This document shows positions 26,019 to 34,100 of a stretch of 64,000 bases of DNA, piece by piece (within the stretch, counting starts at the first letter, position 1; each line of letters begins with the position of its first letter). The notes under the pieces are model-generated. The model saw only the letters and a list, made by a program, of their open reading frames with translations, made no database searches and was not told the DNA's origin. The DNA lies in contig JANQNT010000022.1 in assembly GCA_028279445.1 (NCBI GenBank), positions 307,434 through 371,433 of the forward strand, given 5' to 3'. The stretch comes from Tepidamorphaceae bacterium. Lineage in GTDB: Bacteria > Pseudomonadota > Alphaproteobacteria > Rhizobiales > Tepidamorphaceae. Made by a program: the position numbers and the translations under genes.

Positions 26019-26948
26019 TCAGGCGAACAGCACGGCCGAGAGCAGCCGCCGGCCTTCCTGCGTCGCCGGGTCCTTCGGCCCCCAGGCTTCGAAGAACTGA
26101 AGCAGTTGCTTGCGCGCGCCGTCCTCGTTCCACTCCCGGTCCCGGCGCACGATCTCGATCAGCGCCTTGGCGGCTTCGAGTTTCTCGCCGCGCGCGTTCA
26201 GCGCCATGGCAAGATCGAACCGCGCCTGATGATCGTCCGGGCTGGCTTCGACCCGCGCCATCAGCTCGCCGGCCTCGCCCAGTTCGTCCGCCTTCTCGGC
26301 CAGCTCAAGCGCTGCCCTGGCACCGGCAATCGCCGCATCCCCGGCGGCGCCCTCGGGCACCATCGCAAACACCTTGCGGGCGTTGTCGAGATCGTCCTTG
26401 GCGACGAAGACCTGGGTCAGCCCGGCAATGGCGCGCAGGTTCTCCGGCTCCTCGCGCAGCACCGCCGAGTAAGCCCCTCCGGCATCGTCGAGCTTGCCGT
26501 CCACGGCGGCTGCATCGGCTGCATCCAGGATCTGCGCCAGATCGGCGCCGGGGGCGGCATCCCCCAGCAGGCGGTCGATGAAGGCCTTCACCTGGCCTTC
26601 GGGCAGCGCGCCCATGAAGCCGTCCGCCGGCCGGCCGTTCTTGAAGGCGAACACCGCCGGGATCGATTGCACGCCGAGCTGGCCGGCGATCTGCGGATGC
26701 TCGTCGATGTTCATCTTGACCAGCTTGACCGCACCCTTGGCGGCCAGCACCGCCGACTCAAGGATCGGCGTCAACGTCTTGCACGGGCCGCACCACGGCG
26801 CCCAGAAGTCGACCAGTACCGGCTGCTCCTTCGAGGCCTCGATGACATCGGCCACGAAGGCTTCCGTTGTGGTGTCCTTGATCAGGTCGCCAGCGCCTGA
26901 CTGCGGCGCGGCACCGCCACCGATCAGTCCATCGTCGAGGCTCATCAT
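26019..26948 (-). CDS. Thioredoxin-TPR co-chaperone (CnoX/YbbN-like)
   Basis: A 309-aa protein with an N-terminal thioredoxin domain (about residues 25-130; active site WAPWCGPC, so both redox cysteines are present, plus the cis-Pro motif QSIPAVFAF) and a C-terminal TPR-like domain (about 140-309; AALELAEKADELGEAGELM, FDLAMALNARGEKLEAAKA). This is the CnoX/YbbN architecture, which protects proteins from oxidation and hands them to GroEL or DnaK. It heads the minus-strand run with the LON-domain and Trm112-like genes. Confidence 0.92.
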   Translation of the reverse strand: MMSLDDGLIGGGAAPQSGAGDLIKDTTTEAFVADVIEASKEQPVLVDFWAPWCGPCKTLTPILESAVLAAKGAVKLVKMNIDEHPQIAGQLGVQSIPAVFAFKNGRPADGFMGALPEGQVKAFIDRLLGDAAPGADLAQILDAADAAAVDGKLDDAGGAYSAVLREEPENLRAIAGLTQVFVAKDDLDNARKVFAMVPEGAAGDAAIAGARAALELAEKADELGEAGELMARVEASPDDHQARFDLAMALNARGEKLEAAKALIEIVRRDREWNEDGARKQLLQFFEAWGPKDPATQEGRRLLSAVLFA

Positions 26949-27041
26949 CCGTCTCCAAGAATTCCGGTGTTTGCCGGCACGGCTTGCGGCCGGTGCAAAT
27001 CGGCTCCCGGTTTAGCACGTTCCGCGCGTGGGGTCGTGATC

Positions 27042-27353
27042 CTAGAGCATGTCTTGCTCTGATTGAATCGTTTGAGCGCCGGAGTTTTTCGTCCCGGCAA
27101 GGCGCGTGAGGCGACGCGGTGTGATCACCGCTAGCGTCGCGCGACGCCGTCCGGGGCGGAAAAGAACAAGCTCGGACGATTGCCAAAGGGTGTTTCTCAT
27201 CAGCCTACTACCACCTCCGGCTTGGTGGTCTTTTCCGCACCCACTGCGTAAACATCCTCGCCCGATGCGCTGCATCGCGCTGCGGTGTTTGCTTGTGGGG
27301 CACGAAAAATTTCATCCATCAAATCGCTCCAATCAGAGCAAGACATGCTCTAG
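27042..27353. repeat. Element D: 312-bp MITE-like element
   Basis: Non-coding element with terminal inverted repeats of about 29 bp: it begins CTAGAGCATGTCTTGCTCTG and ends with the inverted copy CAGAGCAAGACATGCTCTAG; the inner part ATTGAATCG pairs with CGCTCCAAT with two mismatches. Both ends are bounded by CTAG. Internal sequence includes smaller palindromes (ACCACCTCCGGCTTGGTGGT near 27208-27230) but no plausible ORF. It sits upstream of the CnoX-like gene in the 455-bp gap (26949-27403) and may separate or alter its promoter. Confidence 0.82.
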
Positions 27354-27403
27354 ATGGTGCGGCGCGGCAACAAAAGGAAGCCCGGCATGGCTGTCCTGCC
27401 GGT

Positions 27404-27970
27404 TCAGCCCTCGGCGTCACCGGATGCAGTGGTGCTGACGGCGACTATCTGGGGCTTGTGGCCATGCGCGTCCAGAAAGCGCAACAGGTCGTCGCGATGA
27501 ATCGTGGTCGTCATGGTGTTGACCAGCGGGTGACAGTTCAGCACCTCGTGACGCATCAGCGCTTCGTCGAATATGCAGGTCACGACGGCGTCCGTGTCGT
27601 TGACGAGCGCGAACGGCGTCACGGCGCCCGGCCTGACGCCAAGCAGCTCCATCAACTGGTCGGCCTTGCCGAACGATACCCGGCCGCGGCCGCCGATCAG
27701 CGCGTGGACGCCCTTCAGGTCGATCTGCGCATCCTCCTCGGCGACGATCAGAAATACCCTGCCCTTCTTGTCCTTGACGAACAGGTTCTTGATGTGGCCG
27801 CCGGGAATCTCGCCGCGCAACGCGCGCGACTCCTCCACCGTGTGCAGCGCGGGATGGCTGACAGTGACGACATCGATGCCCTGCTCGGCCAGCATGGCAA
27901 ACAGCGCGTCCGGGCTCGTTGGCAGCCCGTCCGCCGTCGATCCGTCCATTGCTTCGCCGCCTTCGCTCAT
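27404..27970 (-). CDS. YbaK/ProX-type aminoacyl-tRNA deacylase
   Basis: A 188-aa free-standing editing-domain protein of the YbaK/ProX (PrdX) family, which hydrolyses mischarged Ala- or Cys-tRNA(Pro). Conserved parts are VSHPALHTVEESRALRGEIP, GGHIKNLFVKDKKGRVFLIV (with the catalytic-type Lys), LGVRPGAVTPFALVND and NCHPLVNTMTTTI with the conserved His. The start at 27970 (MSEGGEAMDG) was chosen; an in-frame ATG at 28039 adds an unconserved Arg/His-rich segment. Whether the specificity is Ala (ProX) or Cys (YbaK) is not decided. Confidence 0.9.
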   Translation of the reverse strand: MSEGGEAMDGSTADGLPTSPDALFAMLAEQGIDVVTVSHPALHTVEESRALRGEIPGGHIKNLFVKDKKGRVFLIVAEEDAQIDLKGVHALIGGRGRVSFGKADQLMELLGVRPGAVTPFALVNDTDAVVTCIFDEALMRHEVLNCHPLVNTMTTTIHRDDLLRFLDAHGHKPQIVAVSTTASGDAEG

Positions 27971-28128
27971 CGACCGGTCCTTCCTTGCATTCGGGCGCGT
28001 TCTAGTCGCATGCGGGGCGTGCGGCAACCGCTGTTGCATTCCGCGTGGCCATGCGCCATATAGGCGTTCGCTTTTCGCCGGGTGGCCAATTGAACTACCG
28101 TTCGACGCTGCGAAAAGCGCTTCAGGAC

Positions 28129-28203
28129 GCGGGCGTAGCTCAGGGGTAGAGCATTACCTTGCCAAGGTAAGGGTCGTGAGTTCGAATCTCATCGCCCGCT
28201 CCA
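28129..28203 (+). tRNA. tRNA-Gly (anticodon GCC)
   Basis: Complete cloverleaf of 75 nt. The acceptor stem GCGGGCG pairs with CGCCCGC, followed by discriminator T and an encoded CCA. The D-arm is AGCTCAGGGGTAGAGCA, the anticodon loop is TTGCCAA with anticodon GCC, and the T-arm contains GTTCGAATC. It is a single gene, not in a cluster. Confidence 0.97.
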
Positions 28204-28242
28204 GTTTCTCTTTATCATTCCAGCCGTGCGAGGGCCCGCGGG

Positions 28243-28632
28243 TCAGGACCCCAGCGCCTCGATCACCCGGCAATCGGCGATTTGTCCGCCGGAACACTGC
28301 GCGATCATGCGCTTGAGTTCGCCGCGCAGCGCTTCCAGATGGACAATGCGCCGGTCGACCTCGGCCAATTGCTCCCGCGCGATGGCGTCCACCGCCTCGC
28401 AGGGCTGGTCGGGCCGGTCGGCGAGACCCAAAAGATCGCGGATCGCCGGCAGCGGAAAACCCATCTCCCGCGCCCGGCGGATGAAGGCCAGCCGGTCCAC
28501 CGCCGCCGCGTCGTAGAGCCTCTGATTGCCCTGCGAGCGCACCGGCACCGGCAGCAGCCCGATCTGCTCGTAGTAGCGCACCGTCTGTACCTTGCATCCG
28601 GCGGCGCGCGCAGCCTCGCCGATGGTGATCAT
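28243..28632 (-). CDS. MerR-family metal-responsive regulator (CadR/PbrR-like)
   Basis: A 129-aa MerR regulator. The winged helix (MITIGEAARAAGCKVQTVRY, then QRLYDAAAVDRLAFI) is followed by a dimerisation helix. Cys residues at 13, 78, 113 and 121 fit the Cd/Pb/Zn-sensing branch: Cys78 at the start of the dimer helix and a C-terminal CSGGQIADC loop. It is divergent from a CDF transporter and shares with it an operator having the 19-bp spacer typical of MerR promoters. Its TGA stop lies in GGTCCTGACCC, the same motif found at the end of element B, so the C-terminus may be slightly truncated. The metal is inferred, not known. Confidence 0.93.
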   Translation of the reverse strand: MITIGEAARAAGCKVQTVRYYEQIGLLPVPVRSQGNQRLYDAAAVDRLAFIRRAREMGFPLPAIRDLLGLADRPDQPCEAVDAIAREQLAEVDRRIVHLEALRGELKRMIAQCSGGQIADCRVIEALGS

Positions 28633-28655
28633 CGCCGTCTCTCCCGGAACGTCCC

Positions 28656-28686
28656 TTGAACCTACAGTGACTGTAGGTTCTATCTT
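28656..28686 (+). promoter_or_regulatory. MerR-type operator/promoter of the CDF gene
   Basis: -35 TTGAAC (28656-28661) and -10 TATCTT (28681-28686) are separated by 19 bp, too long for normal sigma-70 use and characteristic of MerR-activated promoters. The spacer carries an inverted repeat with 10-bp arms, GAACCTACAG and CTGTAGGTTC, separated by TGA (28658-28680). The direction is towards the transporter at 28722. It probably also controls merR in the opposite direction. Confidence 0.9.
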
Positions 28687-28721
28687 CTCCCTGTCCACCC
28701 GTCGCTGGCGAGAGGCCCCGC

Positions 28722-29351
28722 ATGGCAGGCTGCTGCAACGAGCCGACGTTCGATGGATTGTCACATGGCTTCCGCCGGGCGCTGTGGATCGTCATAGCCA
28801 TCAACGCGACGATGTTCGTCGTCGAGATGGCCGCGGGCACGCTGGCCGGCTCGCAGGCGCTGAAGGCCGACGCGCTCGACTTTCTCGGCGACACCCTGAC
28901 TTATTCGATCAGCCTGTTCGTGCTCGGCATGTCGATTGAGGTGCGCGCCACCGCCGCGCTGCTGAAGGGCATCAGCCTGGCCGCGATGGGTCTTTGGGTA
29001 CTGGGAGCGACCGCCTACCAGGTTCTGGTTCTCGGCGTGCCGAACGCCCCGGTCATGGGCGTCATCGGCTTCCTGGCGCTGGCCGCCAACGTCGCCAGCG
29101 TGCTGGTCCTGATGGGCTACCGCAACGGCGACGCCAACGTGCGTTCCGTATGGCTGTGCAGCCGCAACGATGCCATCGGCAACATCGCCGTGATGGGAGC
29201 CGCCAGCGGCGTTGCCCTGACCGGCACCGCGTGGCCCGACCTCGCCGTCGCGGCGCTGATGGCGATGCTGTTCCTGTGGTCGTCGCTGCAGATCACCCGC
29301 CAGGCGCTCGATGAGCGCCGCATGGCGGCCGTGCCGGCTGCCGCCGAATAG
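28722..29351 (+). CDS. Short cation diffusion facilitator (CDF) transporter
   Basis: A 209-aa inner-membrane protein with six predicted helices, the membrane part of a CDF metal exporter without the usual cytoplasmic C-terminal domain. The first conserved motif after helix 1 is GSQALKADALDFLGDTLTY, with the Asp residues of the metal site. The second is CSRNDAIGNIAVM in place of the usual HxxxD pattern, with Asn/Asp present. The N-terminus begins MAGCCNEP, a Cys pair that may help sense or bind metal. The gene follows the MerR operator and is presumably induced by the metal sensed by that regulator. Confidence 0.87.
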   Translation: MAGCCNEPTFDGLSHGFRRALWIVIAINATMFVVEMAAGTLAGSQALKADALDFLGDTLTYSISLFVLGMSIEVRATAALLKGISLAAMGLWVLGATAYQVLVLGVPNAPVMGVIGFLALAANVASVLVLMGYRNGDANVRSVWLCSRNDAIGNIAVMGAASGVALTGTAWPDLAVAALMAMLFLWSSLQITRQALDERRMAAVPAAAE

Positions 29352-29520
29352 CGCCGCTCTCCTACCGCCGATGCCGCCCGCACGCCCCGCGCCCAACGGG
29401 TTGGCGCCATGCGCTGGATGACTTGCTCAGGCGCTTCGGCCGGCGCAGGATTTTCCCGCCACTGCGAACAATACCCAGACCCCTGCGCCGCAGGTGGTGC
29501 GCGTGGCCAACGGAGCGCAC

Positions 29521-30360
29521 ATGAGCAAATCCGAACAGTCGATCGACATGGGCACACGTTTTCGTGCCCTGCACGATCAACCCGGCTGCTTCGTCATCCC
29601 CAATCCCTGGGATGTCGGCAGCGCCCGTATTCTCGCCGACCTCGGCTTCTCCTGCCTGGCAACGACCAGCGCCGGACACGCCTTCTCCAACGGTATCCCC
29701 GAAGGCACCGCGGACCGCGAGATGGTGCTGGCCCACTGCCGGGAGCTGGTGCAAGCGGTGTCAATTCCCGTTTCCGCCGATCTGGAGAAAGGGTTCGGCG
29801 ACTCGCCCGAAGCCGCCGCACAGACCATTCGCGCCGCGGCGGAAACGGGCCTTGCCGGCTGCTCGCTGGAAGACCACACCGGCGACAAGGACAACCCGAT
29901 CTACCCGTTCGGCCTGGCGGTGGAACGCATCGCGGCGGCCGTAGAAGCCGCCCGCGCGCTCGACCGCGACTTCGTCTTCACCGCGCGTTGCGAAAACCAC
30001 CTGTGGGGCCGCGATGACCTCGCCGACACGATTTCCAGGCTGCAAGCCTTTGAGGCAGCCGGCGCCGATGTCGTCTACGCACCGGGACTTTTCGATCTTC
30101 CGTCCATTCGCGAGGTCTGCGCCGCCGTCGGCATACCGGTCAACGTGGTAATGGGCCTGCCCGGCGTGACCTTGAGCGTGCGCGAGCTTGAGGACGCTGG
30201 CGTCAAGCGCATCTCGGTCGGTTCCGCCTTCGCCCGGCTGGCCTTCGGCGCGGTGATGAAAGCGGCACGCGAAATCCAAGACGACGGCACTTTCACCTTT
30301 GCCGCCGACGCGGCCGGTTTGGCCGAACTCGATTCGATCTTTCAGCGCGCCTGTGCGTGA
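29521..30360 (+). CDS. Isocitrate lyase/PEP mutase family enzyme
   Basis: A 279-aa TIM-barrel enzyme of the ICL/PEPM superfamily. Motifs seen are NPWDVGSARILADLGF, ATTSAGHAFSNG, VSADLEKGFGDSPEAAAQTI (Asp of the Mg site), CSLEDHTG and FTARCENHLWG. The canonical isocitrate lyase KKCGH is absent. It probably cleaves or rearranges a small carboxylate such as a 2-methylisocitrate- or oxaloacetate-like compound; the substrate is unknown. The start at 29521 gives MSKSEQSIDM. It overlaps the convergent AhpD-like gene by 19 bp. Confidence 0.88.
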   Translation: MSKSEQSIDMGTRFRALHDQPGCFVIPNPWDVGSARILADLGFSCLATTSAGHAFSNGIPEGTADREMVLAHCRELVQAVSIPVSADLEKGFGDSPEAAAQTIRAAAETGLAGCSLEDHTGDKDNPIYPFGLAVERIAAAVEAARALDRDFVFTARCENHLWGRDDLADTISRLQAFEAAGADVVYAPGLFDLPSIREVCAAVGIPVNVVMGLPGVTLSVRELEDAGVKRISVGSAFARLAFGAVMKAAREIQDDGTFTFAADAAGLAELDSIFQRACA

Positions 30361-30923
30361 TAGTCACCGTTCGGGCGCATGTCGGTGGCGGTGGCGACGC
30401 GGTTCGACATATTGAAAAAACCGATCACCGAGGCGATGTCCCAGATGTCCCGGTCGGTGAAGCCGGCATCGCGCAGAGCCTGCCGGTCGGCCTCCTCCAC
30501 CGCGTCCGGTTCGCGGGTCAGTTTCCAGGCGAACTCCAGCATCGCCCTGTGGCGCGCGTCGAGATCAGCGGCGCGCCAGTTCATCACCATCAGTTCGCCC
30601 AGTTCCGGATCGCCGGAGAGCTGGCGCACCGCCGCCCCATGGGCGGTCAGGCAGTAAAAGCAGCGATTGGCCGCCGACACCACCACCGCGATCATCTCGC
30701 GTTCCAGCTTGCTCAAGCCTGAATCGCCGAGCATCAGGTCGTTGTACATGTCGGCGAAAGCCTGCAGCTTGACCGGATTGAAGGCGTAGGCGCGAAGCAC
30801 GTTTGGCACCATACCGAGCTTTTCCTCGCACTTGGCGAAATAGGCCTCCAGCGCTTCGGTGAGCGGGGCTTCCTGCGCCAGCGTCAGTGCAATCACGGGT
30901 TGTATCCGGGGCTTGCTTGCCAT
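30342..30923 (-). CDS. AhpD-like peroxidase-related (carboxymuconolactone decarboxylase family) protein
   Basis: A 193-aa all-helical protein of the AhpD/CMD superfamily, peroxidase-related subgroup. The redox motif is CFYCLTAHGAAV (CxxC with the following His). Flanking conserved segments are LSKLEREMIAVVVSAANR, LDARHRAMLEFAWKLT and DIWDIASVIGFFNMSNRVA. It may act as an alkylhydroperoxidase-type reductant; this is family inference. The start at 30923 (MASKPRIQPV) gives the family N-terminus; the codon at 30989 is an alternative. Confidence 0.9.
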   Translation of the reverse strand: MASKPRIQPVIALTLAQEAPLTEALEAYFAKCEEKLGMVPNVLRAYAFNPVKLQAFADMYNDLMLGDSGLSKLEREMIAVVVSAANRCFYCLTAHGAAVRQLSGDPELGELMVMNWRAADLDARHRAMLEFAWKLTREPDAVEEADRQALRDAGFTDRDIWDIASVIGFFNMSNRVATATDMRPNGDYHAQAR

Positions 30924-31175
30924 TAGATTCCGTCCTCGCGCTGATGTCGCCGCGCGCATCGCGGCGAAGTGATCATTGTTGCCCGACAATAGGCGCGCAC
31001 AGGGGCAAGCGCCATCTCGACACGCCCGGAGGATCGCGCGACACTGCCGCGCAGAACAGGGGAATCGCCGAGTCTGGGAAATCGATGCGATGGCGCGCGG
31101 ACGGCCAGCGGGCGTTCGCCGTCATGCGCATGTCAGCCAGGGCGGCGAGAACGGCGGCGAGGAGGGCCGGGTTCC

Positions 31176-34100
31176 ATGCTCCAGCGACAAGACGAGCGTC
31201 GCGACTCTCACGTCGCGGCCATGGTCAAGGCATTGAACGCAGGCGGCAAGGCAGCCGCGCTGCTCGATGACTTCGCCGCCGCGCTCTACGCCAACGCGCC
31301 CTACGAGGACATCCACGCCCTTGCGCCGGACGAGCTGGCCGAACTCGCCGCCGAGAGCTTCACCTGCCTGAAGACCCACAAGCCCGGCACCACGACCCTG
31401 CGCGTCTTCAATCCGGACGGCGAGGACGGCAGCGGGCTTGAACGCGTCACGGTCATCGACATCGTCAACCAGAACATGCCGTTCCTGCTCGATTCGGCGA
31501 TGGCGGAACTGACCGCGCGCGGGCTCGACGTGCGCATGGTGCTGCATCCCATTCTGGCGGTCACGCGCGACGGCAAGGGCAAGCTGAAGGACGTGGCGCC
31601 GCGCACCCGGGCGGCCAAGGATGGCACTCAACCCGTCAGCTTCATCCACATCCACGTGGGGCGTATCGATTCCGATCTGGTGCGCAAGGACCTTGCCAGG
31701 ACGCTCACCGGCATCTTCAACGACGTGCGCACCTGCGTCGCCGACTGGCGGGCGATGCTTGGCCATGTCGACGAGGCGATCGCCGAGTTCCGCGACAATC
31801 CCCCACCGATCCCCGTGGAGGAGATCGCCGAAGCCGTCCAGTTCCTGGAATGGCTGCGCGACAACAACTTCACCTTCCTGGGCATGCGCCAGTACGACTT
31901 CGTCGGGGCCGGCGAAGAGGCGCGGCTGGAACGCGTCGAGGGTGGCGAGGCTGCGGGGCTTGGCCTGTTGCGCGACGCCAATGTGAAGGTGCTGCGGCGC
32001 GGCCGCGAGTTCGTCACCTATACGCCGGAAATCCGAACCTTCCTGATGCAGCCGGTGCCGCTGATCGTCACCAAGGCCAACGTCAAGTCGACGGTGCACC
32101 GGCGCGTCCACCTCGACTATATCGGCGTCAAGCGCTTCGACGCGGACGGCAAGCTGATCGGCGAACTGCGCATCATCGGCGTCTACACCTCGACCGCCTA
32201 CAACAAGTCGGTCACCTCCATCCCCTATCTCAGGCGCAAGGCCGCCCAGGTGATGGAAATGTCGGGCTTCGACCCTGAAAGCCATACCGGCAAGGGCCTC
32301 CAGAACGTCCTCGACACGTTCCCGCGCGACGAACTGTTCCAGATTGAAGCGGAGACGCTGCACGACTTCGCCATCGCCATTCAGGGTCTCTCGGAGCGCC
32401 CGCGCATCCGCGTCCTGTACCGGCCGGACAAGTTCGACCGCTTCGTGTCGATCATCGTCTATGTGCAGCGCGACCGCTACAATTCCGACGTGCGCGTGCG
32501 CGTCGGTGATTACCTGGCGCGCGTCTTCGCCGGCCGGGTGTCGGCCTATTACCCGGACTTTCCCGAAGGTGCGCTCGCCCGGGTGCACTACATCATCGGC
32601 CGCAACGAAGGCGAAACCCCCGCACCCGACCAGGCCATGCTCGAGGCCGAGGTCGCACAGATCGCGCGCACCTGGGACGACGCCCTGGACGACGCGCTCG
32701 CCGAGCATCACGAACCGCTCGCGGCGGTCGCCGTGCGCGAGCGCTACGCCGACGCCTTTTCGGTGGCCTATCAAGAGACCTTCTCCGCCAAGCAGGCGGT
32801 TGACGACATCGTCATCATCGACCGCATCGACGCCGGCCATCCCCTCGCCATCGCCTTCCTGCCGCACCCCTCCGGCGACGACGGTCGGCTGTCGCTGAAA
32901 GTGTTCAATCTGGACAAGCCGATCCCGCTGTCGGAACGCGTTCCGATGCTGGAGAACATGGGCTTCCGGGTGATCTCGGAGCGCTCCTTCCAGATCGCGC
33001 GCCATGCCGAGCACGAGGCGGAGCGCATTCACCTGCACGAGATGGTGCTGCAACGCAATGACAGCGAAACAGTCGACATCGAAGCGCGCGGCGAACTGCT
33101 GACCGCGGCCTTCATGGCGATCATGCAGGGCCGCGCCGAGGACGATGGCTACAACGCGCTGGTGCTGAAAGCCGGCATCGCCTGGCGCGATGTCGCCATG
33201 CTGCGCTCCGTCAGCCGCTATCTGCGCCAGGTGCGCATCCCCTATTCCCAGGACTACATGTGGGAAGCGCTGCTGCGCCACACCGCCATCACGGCAAAGC
33301 TGGTGGAACTGTTCCACGCCCGCTTCAAGCCCCACCCGCACGGCGGTCTCAGCGTCGACGAAGCCCGCAACAAGACCGAAGACACCCTGATGGGCGACAT
33401 CGAGGCGGCGCTGGAAGCCGTGCCCAGCCTCGACGACGACCGCATCGTGCGCCGCTTCGCCAACCTGATCCGCGCCACCCTGCGCACCAACTTCTTCCAG
33501 GTCGATCCGCACGGCCTGCCGGTGGAGACCATCGCCTTCAAGATTTCCAGCCGCGGTGTCGAGGCGATGCCCGACCCGCGCCCCTACGCGGAGATTTTCG
33601 TCTATTCGCCGCGCGTGGAAGGCGTGCACATGCGCTTCGGGGAAATCGCCCGGGGCGGCTTGCGCTGGTCCGACAGGCCGCAGGATTTCCGCACCGAGAT
33701 CCTCGGGCTGGTGAAGGCGCAGCAGGTCAAGAACGCGGTCATCGTGCCGGTCGGCTCCAAGGGCGGCTTCGTTCCCAAGCAGATGCCGGTCGGCGGCGAC
33801 CGGGAGGCGATCCAGGCCGAAGGCATCGCCTGCTACAAGCTGTTCGTCGGCAGCCTGCTGGAGATCACCGACAACATCGAAGGCGAGGACATCACGCCGC
33901 CCAACCAGGTGGTGCGCCATGACGGCGATGATCCCTACCTCGTCGTTGCCGCCGACAAGGGCACCGCCACCTTCTCCGACATCGCCAACGGCATCTCGGA
34001 AGGCCACGAGTTCTGGCTGGGCGATGCCTTCGCGTCGGGCGGCTCGGCCGGCTACGACCACAAGAAGATGGGCATCACCGCGCGCGGCGGCTGGGAAGCG

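Noticed and set aside
27042..27353. Element D as a small RNA gene or tRNA-related sequence
   Set aside because: No promoter or terminator structure is recognisable, and the inverted CTAG-bounded ends are better explained as a transposable element.
30342..30989. Longer start at 30989 for the AhpD-like gene
   Set aside because: The extra 22 residues are unlike the family; the start MASKPRIQ at 30923 fits better.
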